A stretch of DNA of 64,000 nucleotides. It comes from Ophiobolus disseminans. Lineage: Eukaryota; Ascomycota; Dothideomycetes; Pleosporales; Phaeosphaeriaceae. A model generated the notes under the pieces. It saw nothing but the letters and a program-made list of their open reading frames with translations. It did no database searches and was not told where the DNA came from. The translations under genes were made by a program, and so were the position numbers. The stretch is taken from positions 1,423,637-1,487,636 of the forward strand of contig MU006218.1 of assembly GCA_010093685.1 (NCBI GenBank), written 5' to 3'. Positions 23,207 through 32,800 of this stretch are shown piece by piece (the stretch's first letter is position 1; each line of letters opens with the position of its first letter).

Positions 23207-23645
23207 GTATATTCTGCTTGTAGGGTCTCTAATTCGCCGTATAATTCTGCTAAACGGTATTTTCGCGGTATATCCGCTCGTCCCTGCATATGTAGAATAA
23301 GGCCTTCAAATCTATCATTACGTGTGCATAAGGGTGTAGGTTAGAAACAAGGTCACTTGGTGCTGGGAGTGTAAGCCGAATATTACGTAGGTACTCGCGC
23401 ATTAGATTGCTAGGGTGGTGTGGCTGAGGCTGACGGCCGACCACCACATTAAGGCTGCACAGATGCTCACAACCTACCAACCATCTACCTCCGACATTGA
23501 GAATCGGTCTCTGGCAGCTTAGAACGCAAGGCTGAATATTCCACGACACCTCACGGTATGCATTCCGATTGTTTATCGAATAGACACCCCACCTTTCTCC
23601 TGCTCTCAGCCTTCTCTGGCGCCGTGGTTCGAGCGCACGAATGAC
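23207..23645. other. Intergenic, 439 bp, 5' of the HET gene
   Basis: Minus-strand frames at 23104-23289 and 23250-23753 run across the transposon end and into the HET gene. They look like chance frames or a small unidentified remnant; I cannot assign them. Confidence 0.4.
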
Positions 23646-26072
23646 ATGGCGCACGACGATGTCCGTGCTAGAGATAGAATAGATATCTCCGGCGATGATG
23701 ACCCTGAGCCTCACATATCTGAGGTTCACCCGGACGCTAGATCGTGTCTTCAAGCACCCGAAGACGATAAGAGCGGGTTGTTGGAAGGCAGCTTTGCTAG
23801 AACAGCTTTCTGGTCTGCTTCGCTGAGTGCTGCAGTTTCAGCTTTGCGTACGTCCTTCATGGAATATCTCAAAAAGGAAATCACCACACATGTCAAGAAC
23901 GACTCTGCTTCACCAAGACTGCGCAACGGAAATTGGATCGGGATTCCGCCCTTGTATCATCACAAAAACCGTGATGCCCTTCCAGATACGAGCCTAGCTA
24001 GGCAACCCCGGTTTACAAGGTCTATGGAAGTTCTCTACCCTAGTGACCCTTACGTCCTACCAGATGATGAGAAGCTCGTTGTAGAGGACCAAACCATGGC
24101 GACAAAGTATGTAGGAATGCAGATGCCCGCGTATCTTATTCCATTCGTCCCTTATCTAGAAAAGGCCACGGATGCTACCCCAGCAAGCACTTCAAGAAAA
24201 AGATCCAGGAACATGGACATCCATACCATTCGTGGGTGGCTACATGCCTGCGAGAAACAACATGGATCGCGATGTATGGATCGCCATCACTCCAGCCATC
24301 CTTCTACACGCCTCATGCGCCCTCGCTATCTCATTGATACAGAAAACGGTTGCTTGGTCGAGTCTTCTGAAAGTCAAAGATACGTTGCGCTGAGTTATGT
24401 GTGGGGCGGAAGCGACGAGTCTGCCTGCACGATTAAATCGAATATGGAAGGTCTCATGATACCAGAACGACTTCGTCGCGGCACAATCACAATCCCTCGT
24501 ACTATTCTCGATGCAATGCATCTTGTCGAGAGTCTTGGAGAACGCTACCTCTGGGTTGACAGATATTGCATCGTCCAAGACGATAGTGAAGCCAAACCAA
24601 GTCAACTCGCGTCAATGGGCGATATTTATGCAGGGGCATTCTTTACGATAGTTGCGGCCCAGAACCTGGACGCATCTGAAGGCTTATATGGTAGTCGACG
24701 AACGATGTTGCTGGAACCTACCGCGACCAAAGAAGGCGAGATTTGGAGAGACTTGCAGCAACCAGGCATCACCGGCGACCAAATCATGCTCGATCAGTCT
24801 ATTCGCTTGATGCGCTCTAAGTGGTTTTCAAGAGGTTGGACGTTTCAAGAAAATTATTTCTCGCGCCGAAAGGTCATCTTTCACGACGATACGGTGAATT
24901 GGGAATGCTCAGGTGCATCCTGGCATGAGACACAGGACATGTCCGTTTTGCTTTCTCAGCCTCGTGGCGATGTTGATCTTCGTCCCCAAGTCGCCACTCA
25001 CAAATCCTCCACTAGTCTGAATGGCTCACCTTGGCCTGACATGATTCGGTACGCACGTCTTGTGACTCTTTTCAACGACCGAGACTTGAAATACCCACAA
25101 GATGTCTTCAATGCATTCGCTGGCTGCCTGCATCAGCTGAGTTCTGTTTTTCCTGGGGGTTTCATCTCAAGCTTACCTGTGATGTGCTTCGATGCTGCAC
25201 TTCTGTGGCAGCCATGGAAGCCCCTGACCAGAAGGCACAGCAAAGCAGCACCCGAACGCGATTCAGTCTTACCTTCTTGGACATGGGCCGGATGGGCTGG
25301 TGTTCTGCACTCAGAAAGCTGGCGAAGCGCAGCCAATTACCAACTCACCAACGATGAAGGTTCACAGCAGTGCTCGTGGAGAACGTTCAGCACTGTATGT
25401 TGGTACTACTCAGACAATCTGACTTCAAAGCGGCAGATGGTAAAAGTTGCTCGAGAATGCGCCCAGCCAGATTTTACCATGCCGAGAAAAAACCTTGTGC
25501 AGGGCTGGTCCTACGCATCTACAGCAGACGGCAAGCATCCAAAATTGGTTCTGCACTCCTCTGGTCCAACCCAGCCTTTCAGATATCCTATACCTATCTG
25601 TGATCCACAAAGCTCTCCACAGCCTGTTGTCAGCGCGCGCTACCTACATTGCGTCACCAATCGTGGTTTTCTGAAGCTCGGCAAAACTATTTCAAGGCGG
25701 TCGAACCGATCTACTAGATGCCCTGCAGTTGAGCTTAGGTCCACGTTTAGCAAATGGGCGGGTGTCTTGCGACTTTCTTGTCGCCATGAGGACGTTTACG
25801 AGATCGTAAAGCGGCAGAACCGCCACGATAGAGGTCTCGTCGAGCTCATTGAGATATCTGCCGGGTCCGTCAAGAACCAGGACATTGAAGAGGTTAGTTT
25901 CGACGAGTGGAACATTGCGAGTTGCCCTAGACATAATGGCCTTTACGAGTTCGTCAACGTATTGTGGATTGAATGGAGGGATGGGGTTGCATATCGGAGA
26001 GCACTTGGACGCGTCAAGAAGAGCGCTTGGAGTCGATTGGACAAGGAGCGGATTAGCATTACATTGGGTTAA
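23646..26072 (+). CDS. HET-domain (heterokaryon incompatibility) protein
   Basis: 808 residues from one exon, starting at AUG 23646. HET proteins trigger cell death when genetically different hyphae fuse; the domain is related to TIR. Its three blocks are visible from about residue 246: RYVALSYVWGG, then RYLWVDRYCIVQDD, then MGDIYAGAFFTIVAAQNLDASEGLYG. Downstream, SKWFSRGWTFQENYFSRRKVIFHDD is the usual post-HET segment. The N-terminal ~240 residues contain a short hydrophobic helix (ARTAFWSASLSAAVSALRTSF), which could be a membrane-active or oligomerising segment, but no recognised NACHT or STAND partner domain. The ~400 C-terminal residues are of unknown fold. It sits next to a transposon and a broken P450, a common setting for polymorphic HET genes. 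Specificity cannot be read from sequence. Confidence 0.92.
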   Translation: MAHDDVRARDRIDISGDDDPEPHISEVHPDARSCLQAPEDDKSGLLEGSFARTAFWSASLSAAVSALRTSFMEYLKKEITTHVKNDSASPRLRNGNWIGIPPLYHHKNRDALPDTSLARQPRFTRSMEVLYPSDPYVLPDDEKLVVEDQTMATKYVGMQMPAYLIPFVPYLEKATDATPASTSRKRSRNMDIHTIRGWLHACEKQHGSRCMDRHHSSHPSTRLMRPRYLIDTENGCLVESSESQRYVALSYVWGGSDESACTIKSNMEGLMIPERLRRGTITIPRTILDAMHLVESLGERYLWVDRYCIVQDDSEAKPSQLASMGDIYAGAFFTIVAAQNLDASEGLYGSRRTMLLEPTATKEGEIWRDLQQPGITGDQIMLDQSIRLMRSKWFSRGWTFQENYFSRRKVIFHDDTVNWECSGASWHETQDMSVLLSQPRGDVDLRPQVATHKSSTSLNGSPWPDMIRYARLVTLFNDRDLKYPQDVFNAFAGCLHQLSSVFPGGFISSLPVMCFDAALLWQPWKPLTRRHSKAAPERDSVLPSWTWAGWAGVLHSESWRSAANYQLTNDEGSQQCSWRTFSTVCWYYSDNLTSKRQMVKVARECAQPDFTMPRKNLVQGWSYASTADGKHPKLVLHSSGPTQPFRYPIPICDPQSSPQPVVSARYLHCVTNRGFLKLGKTISRRSNRSTRCPAVELRSTFSKWAGVLRLSCRHEDVYEIVKRQNRHDRGLVELIEISAGSVKNQDIEEVSFDEWNIASCPRHNGLYEFVNVLWIEWRDGVAYRRALGRVKKSAWSRLDKERISITLG

Positions 26073-26425
26073 TGACACTTGTAATCGTATGCTCTGTCAT
26101 GACAAAATGATGTTGGGTGAAAGCCACCTCTTTGTAAGATGACTCTTTGTCAGTGCGAAGCTCATAGTCCCACAAGCTCTCTGGAGTGCATAGCATGTAG
26201 GGTATCTTCAAGATAAATTTGTAAAGTCAGTCTTAATTTGTGCTGACTTCTGCTGAAGACCTGAAGATTTTATATTTGCTGATCAAAACAACACTTTTAC
26301 TACATGGTCAGCCACTCTGCTTAGGGGAATGGTGTATTTGTTGATTACATTGCTAGCAAATACCACCTTTCTGGTGTAAATGTGAGTAATTATGATGTCT
26401 GTACACTAATACACCCACTGAAACA
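26073..26425. other. Convergent intergenic, 353 bp
   Basis: AT-rich 3' flanks of the HET gene (plus) and RAD17 (minus). No gene seen. Confidence 0.5.
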
Positions 26426-29014
26426 TCAGTCCTCAATATCGTCGTCACTAAGCATCAAGCTCGCGCCCTTTTCCACAAGTCCAGGAATAGCCGACTCTTC
26501 CTGCAAGGACTTGGCGGCGATCCCAACCCGTTGCTTCTTCGGCGAAACTCCAGCAGGCTTATCTGTTGCCCACTCCTCGTGCTCGCCCATGGCAGTCTCC
26601 TGCGAATCACCCTCCTCGTCTTCGGGGGCGCCCAACACCCCACTTCCTGTGAAAGAAGTGACCTTCTGTATTTCGCGGATCGTGGCGGCGGTGGGAGGCG
26701 GTGGCATTCGAGATTTGCGGAGGATGGTAGTAAGGTAGGGAAGTCTTTCGAGAAGCATTTCGAAGCGTGCTGAACCGCCACTGCCGAGCAGAACAGAAGG
26801 CGGTTGATCTTCAGGAGCCGATTTGGAATCCCGTGTAGATGGCGACTGCACGAAAGAAATGTTCTTCCTCCAGGTGTTCACCCCGCCGGTGGCTGTAGCG
26901 AATTTGGGCGCAAGAGCTGTGGTTGCGAACAGCTCACCGCGCTGAGCACGCAATATCCACATCTCAAGCAGGCCACCAATTTCTTCCTGTTGTTTCCAAA
27001 TCCGCAGAGAAGCTGGGTAGTACATGACGAATGCATTCCCCTTAGACGCAACAGCCGCAGCTCCCTGCCCTTTGGCTTTCATGCCCATAACACCAGGTGG
27101 TGGCGCCAATCGCTTTACGGGACTTGGCAAGTTGAAGAGCAAGCCACGAACGCTGGTCTGAAAGCACATCTCGTCTTGGCGTAGATTATCCGCATTTGTA
27201 CCCTGAAGATTTCGTCGGCCAGAACCTGCACCAAAGCGGTCTGGCGAAAGCAAATCGGCGTCTGACAAGGCCTCTATACATCCCTCGATCGAGTCCATGG
27301 TCTCCTCGCTGTCCGCACCGCCGCATGATAGAACGTAGTTCTCTTGTAAAGCTGCGACAAAGGTCTGCGTGTCGGTTCCGAGCTCATCAATGAGCGTGTC
27401 GACGTTGACTTCGGATGCTTTCGGTCGACGGTACTCGGGAAGGAAGTTCGGTGGCTGTGGGACGGGTGCTTCTGTACTCTCCGGAAGACGCTTGTTGTAT
27501 ACAACCCTTCCCACAGCGTGAAAGATGCCTAAGGTGCTCTCGCGCTGTGTGACTAGTTCAAGCGACTCCTTTTCCATCTTTGTTATCGGTATGTCTTTGG
27601 GACCCTTCTTCTTCGTGAAGTTGACTTTGGCACCCCAACCTTCGGCATCGTCTCCGCGCAAGCAGAGAAACTCTAGCGAAGATGCAGCGCTTCGGACATC
27701 CCCGAGCTCAGCAAGCCGTTGGATGACTTGTGGCCCTACAGTCTTCTTTCGCCCGGATTGTCGAGCCTCCTTTACCACCATCAGATCGAGCGCTTTGGTC
27801 ATGAACGTCGTTGCGATCGGATTGAACTCGATGACTGAGACACTAGGATGTGTCAGGATCTCAGGTCCAAGCAAGCGGTGCGCCGTAAAACTGTCGGCAG
27901 CAGCAGTGTTCGTCGATAAAAGAGTCTCGGAGATGATCATGACAACTGGCGTGACTGACTGCTGAGGGCCAGCCTGGCCAGAAAAGAACGCAGTAGCCGA
28001 GACGGTGTTCGCGGCGAGGAAGTTGAGAACAGATGATCGGAACGATTGCACGGCCGAGGATGCACGAGCGAATGTATTTGGAAACTCTTCTACAAGAACA
28101 AGCTGCTTCTGTCTGCTGTTGGTGCTGGACGTCGCTTTCGGTGCCGCTGGTGTTGGCTCGTCGAAGGTGAGACTGCCGAATGCGCCAGCCCGTCCAACAA
28201 AATCCTCAAATTGCGCAGTCGCGGACACAAAGCCCTCGGAGGTCGATATCGAGCTCGTCGGGTTCTTCCACTCGTGCATGTTAATGCCTAGCTCCTTCGC
28301 GAGCAGGCCAATGGTAGCTGTCTTCCCGCTGCCAGCAGGGCCTTTGAGAAGCAGCAATCTCTTGCGCCCATGTTGTTCCAAGACATCTGTGAGCCACGCG
28401 CGCACGTCTGCCACCTTCTTCTTGTGCACCGCCAACTCCTCAAGCGACACTGGGCCATACTTTTCGGTCCATGGCCGCCTATCTGTGGTGTCTGGTTGGG
28501 CCGGCAAGGGCTGGGACGAAGGGGTCGTACTGCGTGCACCGGTGGATGTTCGCAAGAACTTTTGCCTGCCTTTCACGGCATTGTCGCTGTCTGCTGTGGC
28601 GCCCGGATGGACACGCTTGCGAACAGGCAGCGTGGCTGGAGGCTTCAAGGGGCGGTCATCGCCAGAGCTATCGAGGATGTCATCGTCGTCGGCGAGCGGT
28701 GTAGACACAGCAGGTTTCTCGGGACTCGGGGTAGGCTGGAGCGACTGGGGTCGGGGAGCATTGCTAAAGAAGGAGGTGATGGGCTTGTATATCGCCTTGG
28801 GCTTACCCGGCGATTTGGCTGGGGACTTCTTGGGAGATGGCACCGAGGCTTTGGATGAGACTGCACGTCTTGTCTGCGTACGGGAAGGCTTCGATTCTCC
28901 ACTTAGCAGAGGGCCCCTCTTAGGGCGGCGTGGAGGCGGTGTGTTTGATCCATCTTCTTCGTCATCGGAGGAGAGCACGACCGGCTGCTTCCGCGCTGCC
29001 CTGGGTTTACCCAT
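26426..29014 (-). CDS. rad17: DNA-damage checkpoint clamp loader RAD17 (yeast RAD24 homologue)
   Basis: Loads the 9-1-1 clamp (Rad9-Hus1-Rad1) onto damaged DNA together with RFC2-5, starting the Mec1/ATR checkpoint. 862 residues from one exon starting MGKPRAARKQPVVLSSDDEE. The first ~175 residues are basic, Ser/Pro-rich and disordered, with a PITSFF motif at about 77-82. The AAA+ module begins at RRPWTEKYGPVSLEELAVHKKK, with Walker A GPAGSGKT (about 225-232) and Walker B-like LVLVEEFPN (about 305-313). The core matches the family, while the C-terminal extension makes it longer than the ~600-660 residues of yeast proteins and ends in an acidic MLSDDDIED. The gene is intact despite its place beside accessory genes. 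Confidence 0.9.
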   Translation of the reverse strand: MGKPRAARKQPVVLSSDDEEDGSNTPPPRRPKRGPLLSGESKPSRTQTRRAVSSKASVPSPKKSPAKSPGKPKAIYKPITSFFSNAPRPQSLQPTPSPEKPAVSTPLADDDDILDSSGDDRPLKPPATLPVRKRVHPGATADSDNAVKGRQKFLRTSTGARSTTPSSQPLPAQPDTTDRRPWTEKYGPVSLEELAVHKKKVADVRAWLTDVLEQHGRKRLLLLKGPAGSGKTATIGLLAKELGINMHEWKNPTSSISTSEGFVSATAQFEDFVGRAGAFGSLTFDEPTPAAPKATSSTNSRQKQLVLVEEFPNTFARASSAVQSFRSSVLNFLAANTVSATAFFSGQAGPQQSVTPVVMIISETLLSTNTAAADSFTAHRLLGPEILTHPSVSVIEFNPIATTFMTKALDLMVVKEARQSGRKKTVGPQVIQRLAELGDVRSAASSLEFLCLRGDDAEGWGAKVNFTKKKGPKDIPITKMEKESLELVTQRESTLGIFHAVGRVVYNKRLPESTEAPVPQPPNFLPEYRRPKASEVNVDTLIDELGTDTQTFVAALQENYVLSCGGADSEETMDSIEGCIEALSDADLLSPDRFGAGSGRRNLQGTNADNLRQDEMCFQTSVRGLLFNLPSPVKRLAPPPGVMGMKAKGQGAAAVASKGNAFVMYYPASLRIWKQQEEIGGLLEMWILRAQRGELFATTALAPKFATATGGVNTWRKNISFVQSPSTRDSKSAPEDQPPSVLLGSGGSARFEMLLERLPYLTTILRKSRMPPPPTAATIREIQKVTSFTGSGVLGAPEDEEGDSQETAMGEHEEWATDKPAGVSPKKQRVGIAAKSLQEESAIPGLVEKGASLMLSDDDIED

Positions 29015-29873
29015 CCCGCCCCGACTTGATTGACCTGGGCACTATGCGGCGGCAAATTGACATTCTCGAAGCGTGCAGCCAGTGGGAGTTGTGGTCGCAT
29101 GCGTGGTGTCGTGGTTCCGACACTCAAAGAGAAAGTTTAGCCGGGCCACCACGCGAGATCACGTGGTATGCGCTAGACGGATTAGGACGTGCATCCAACG
29201 TGCGCTGGCAGTCCTCTTCCACACCGCCTGCATAATGGTGCATGCCACTACGGGCCGAACGCGCCTCCTGAAGGATCCTGCATGCGTCTGACGTGACACG
29301 AATCGACACGTCTGCCTGCATATGCTCAAATTTACTATGTGGGCACAGTCATCGCGTGTCCAGCGGTTTGTTGTCCCTCCAGTTCAACACGATTCAGTTT
29401 CGAGACTCCCTCGCAGATTGACTGTTCTTAGGCGCTGTCTGTTCCAATGCTGGTCATTGTGTGCTCATGCAGAAGAGAGTGAAGCAAACTCTGCAACTGA
29501 GCACACTCCACGTGCATACAAGGCTGATACGACGGCGACGGCGTCCCATACCGGGGCGCATAGATTAGTTCGCCCATTCTCTAAAGGATGAGCTGGCATC
29601 TCCCTGCCGCCACCCTATTGGATCGCCTTGCATTTTGACCCGTGCCATCGCTATGCACACCTCTCCAGAGTCTGCATTGCATCTTCCTCTATATAGCGCC
29701 TAATGCGCGTGCTTGTTGGCTTTTACATGTTCTCTCGTCGTTGTGCCACGCAAGCAGGCCTGCAGCCTCGTCTTTGCGACTGTTCAAAGTGCAGATTGAC
29801 TGGCACACAGTAGTTATTGACAGCCTTTGGTGTTCCTTCCGCTCTATAAACAGGGTCAATCGCGGTCGCAACC
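29015..29873. promoter_or_regulatory. Divergent intergenic, RAD17 / coiled-coil protein gene
   Basis: 859 bp between start codons that point apart, holding both promoters. A tataaac-like sequence (ctctataaacagg) lies about 25-35 bp before the coiled-coil gene's AUG. No open frame of note. Confidence 0.45.
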
Positions 29874-32800
29874 ATGGCAAAGAAGAAAAGTAAGAAGAGC
29901 AACCAGAAGCAGGTGGAGGTTGCGGCTCCACCTGACAACTCCAAATCGACAGCAGCACCAGCAACCGAAGAGCCACCAGCCAACGAAGCTGCGCCTGAGG
30001 CCCAAGAGCAATCGCTAGCACCGCCACCCGAAGCAACAAGTGACGAGCTCCAGGGCGACGGCTCCACATCTGTACCCGAGGGAACTCCTGGGGATATTCA
30101 GGATAAACCTGGAGAAGACGAGGCTCCAATGGTTCCTGATAGTACGAAGAACGGCGAGATGACATCCTCGCTTGAGCCTGCTCACGTGGACGCAACTCCA
30201 GCGGTGCCAGAAATCATGGTCGCTGAGTCGATCACCGCGTTGGAAGAACAGATACCAGTAGAAAAAGCTACACTTCACATCTCGCCAGACCAACCACTGG
30301 TAAATGATGTAACGAGTTCATCACAGCCGACTTTACCTGATATCACTGAATCGCAAACACTGTCAACCAGCGCTCATGTATTGGCGGACTCCAACGTCGT
30401 GCCAGAAGACGACGTGCACCTCCAACCACAAATGGAGGTGGCACCCGTGGTGCAACCCGAAGACTCTAGCGACGTAGAGTTGCAAGCGCCTACCGCCTCG
30501 GAACCCCCAAGAGAAACACATCAACCTCACGACGTAGAGGATGTCAATGTTGAAACTCATGAGGCGATTGATCCAAGCGAGGAGCTCTCAAAAGTGGATC
30601 CAACCGCAACGGAGGACATTGACGTTGATGCGAAACAACCAGATCAGTAATTATGCCTATTCCATACCAGCTCTTGATTTTTACTAATCAACAATAGACA
30701 AGATCCTCTTTCAGACCCCACTACCCAGCCGCTGCCTGACGAGGACATTCTCCCCCCAGTAACAGCAGAAGAACCACACACGGAACTTTTCGAAGATGTA
30801 GCTCCAGCATCACCTGTCCAAGAAAGGTCTCAGCCTATCGAGCCTATCGAAAATCCTGCACCGGTCGAGACTATCTCCGCGGTAGAAGCACCGCTCCAGG
30901 ACGATGTACTCGTATCATTACCTTCTGATATCCCGTCTGCTATGGCAGAAGAAGCCCCTACAGGTGAATCATTGCCCGCGTTCGCAACAGAGCAAACCTC
31001 GCAAAGAAGTCTGGCCCCCGATTCGATACCGGAAGCTACCTCGCTAGAACTTCAACCGCCTCCCTCAACATCAGAGCTACCTATAACGCCGCAAATACAG
31101 CCTGTCACAGAACCCGAATTAGCTGACTGGGACCTCGCTCCATCCAAGAAGGAAACATCCAAGCAACGGCGCAAGCGTGAAGCTGAAGAAAACAGACAGC
31201 GCGAAGCTGAAGAGCAAAGGCAGCGTGAAGAGCAAGAGGCGCTCGAACAGAAGGAATTTGAGCAGTACCGAATCGACCAGGAAAGGATGGAGATGGCAAG
31301 GCTTGAAACAAAGCGACTCGAGAGAGAAAGGGCCAGACAAGAGAGACGGGAGAAAGAACAGGCTGAGCAAGACAGGCTTGAAAAAGAGCGGGATGAGCAA
31401 GAAAGGCTTGAGAAAGCAAGGATCGAGCAAGAGAGATTTGTTCAAATAAGACTCGAACAGGAGAGGCTCGAGCAAGAGAATGTGGAACGCGAAAGGCTTG
31501 AGAAGGAAAGAATCGAGCAAGACAGACTCGAGCGGGAGAGAGTCGAGAAAGACAAGCTCGAGAGCGAGAGACGTGAGAAAGACAGACTCGACAAGGAGAG
31601 GCTTGAGAAAGACAGACTCGACAAGGAGAGGCTTGAGAAAGACAGACTCGACAAGGAAAGACTTGAGAAAGACAGACTCGAGAGCGAGAGGCTCGACCGA
31701 GAAAAGATCGAGCATGCTAGACTGGAGCAAGAACTGATCGAACAGGCCAGGTTGGAGCAAGAGAGGCTTGATGCGGAGAGACGAGTAGAAGAGCGGATTA
31801 ATCAGGAGAGACTGGACAGGCAGAGACTCGAGCACGAAGCAGTGGCGCAGAAGAAGCTCCATCAAGAAGCTAAAGCAACTGCAAAGGCCGCTGAACTGGC
31901 CCGTGAGGAAGCCGTCAAAGCTGAAGCCGAAGCCGCGAAGGTCGTGAAGGAGCACGAAGCTGCTGCTGCTGCATCTGCGGAGAAGGCTGTCGGGGAAGTG
32001 GAACAACACGCTACTCCAGCGCACCTACCACCAGGAAGCATTCCAAGTCCTGCATCCCGGAGAGAGGTGGTGCACGAAGTTGCGGCAGAACCACTGCAAC
32101 TTTCTACGCCACCTCCAGAGGCCGTGTCACAACCACCTGCATCATCTAGTGTGTCCAAAGCCAACCCTGTCAACCGTTTACCAACACCCGCCGCCTCTGT
32201 GGGTCGCTCCGAATCGCCTCGTTCTATAACTGTCGATGTTCCGAAGCCCAGAACAAATGCATCACACCCCGCGAATCCACCTCTTCAAGCGCACCGATCG
32301 GAGGAAGCGGATCGTGCTTCCCACAATCGACGCACGGCAGGCTCACCTGCCATGCCAGCGCCAAAACCTCAAGCTGTAAGCCAAATCATCCAAGATAGCA
32401 GACCGCCAGCTCCCAGCCCTCCCGTGGCCAGAGCGCGCCCGCGACATGTTCCTGCTTTTGATTCTGAAGACGAATCCGACGCTTCTGTCTTGGTCCGGCC
32501 TAGACGCCAATACAGAGGCGGTGAAGACTATCCACGTGACGGATCAAGTGGGTCCACAGCGGGACAAGGGTATCCACCTCCGCCAACGCATCACCGTAGC
32601 GGCTTCGCCTCGCGTGTGCCACCGGAGCCGCCATACGCCAACGCTCCTCCACCGCCTCAACCACCAGGATACCACCCTGGCTACTACCCGCCGACAGCCC
32701 CACCACACTACCAAAATCACAACTATCGTATGAGTCAGCAGGGCTACTCTCATCCCAACTCCTACGGTCCCCCGTCACACTCCTCTTCTTCTCCCTACAC

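Noticed and set aside
23104..23753. Minus-strand frames of 61 and 167 codons next to the transposon
   Set aside because: They cross the transposon end and the HET gene start, show no known domain, and are best read as chance frames or an unassignable remnant.
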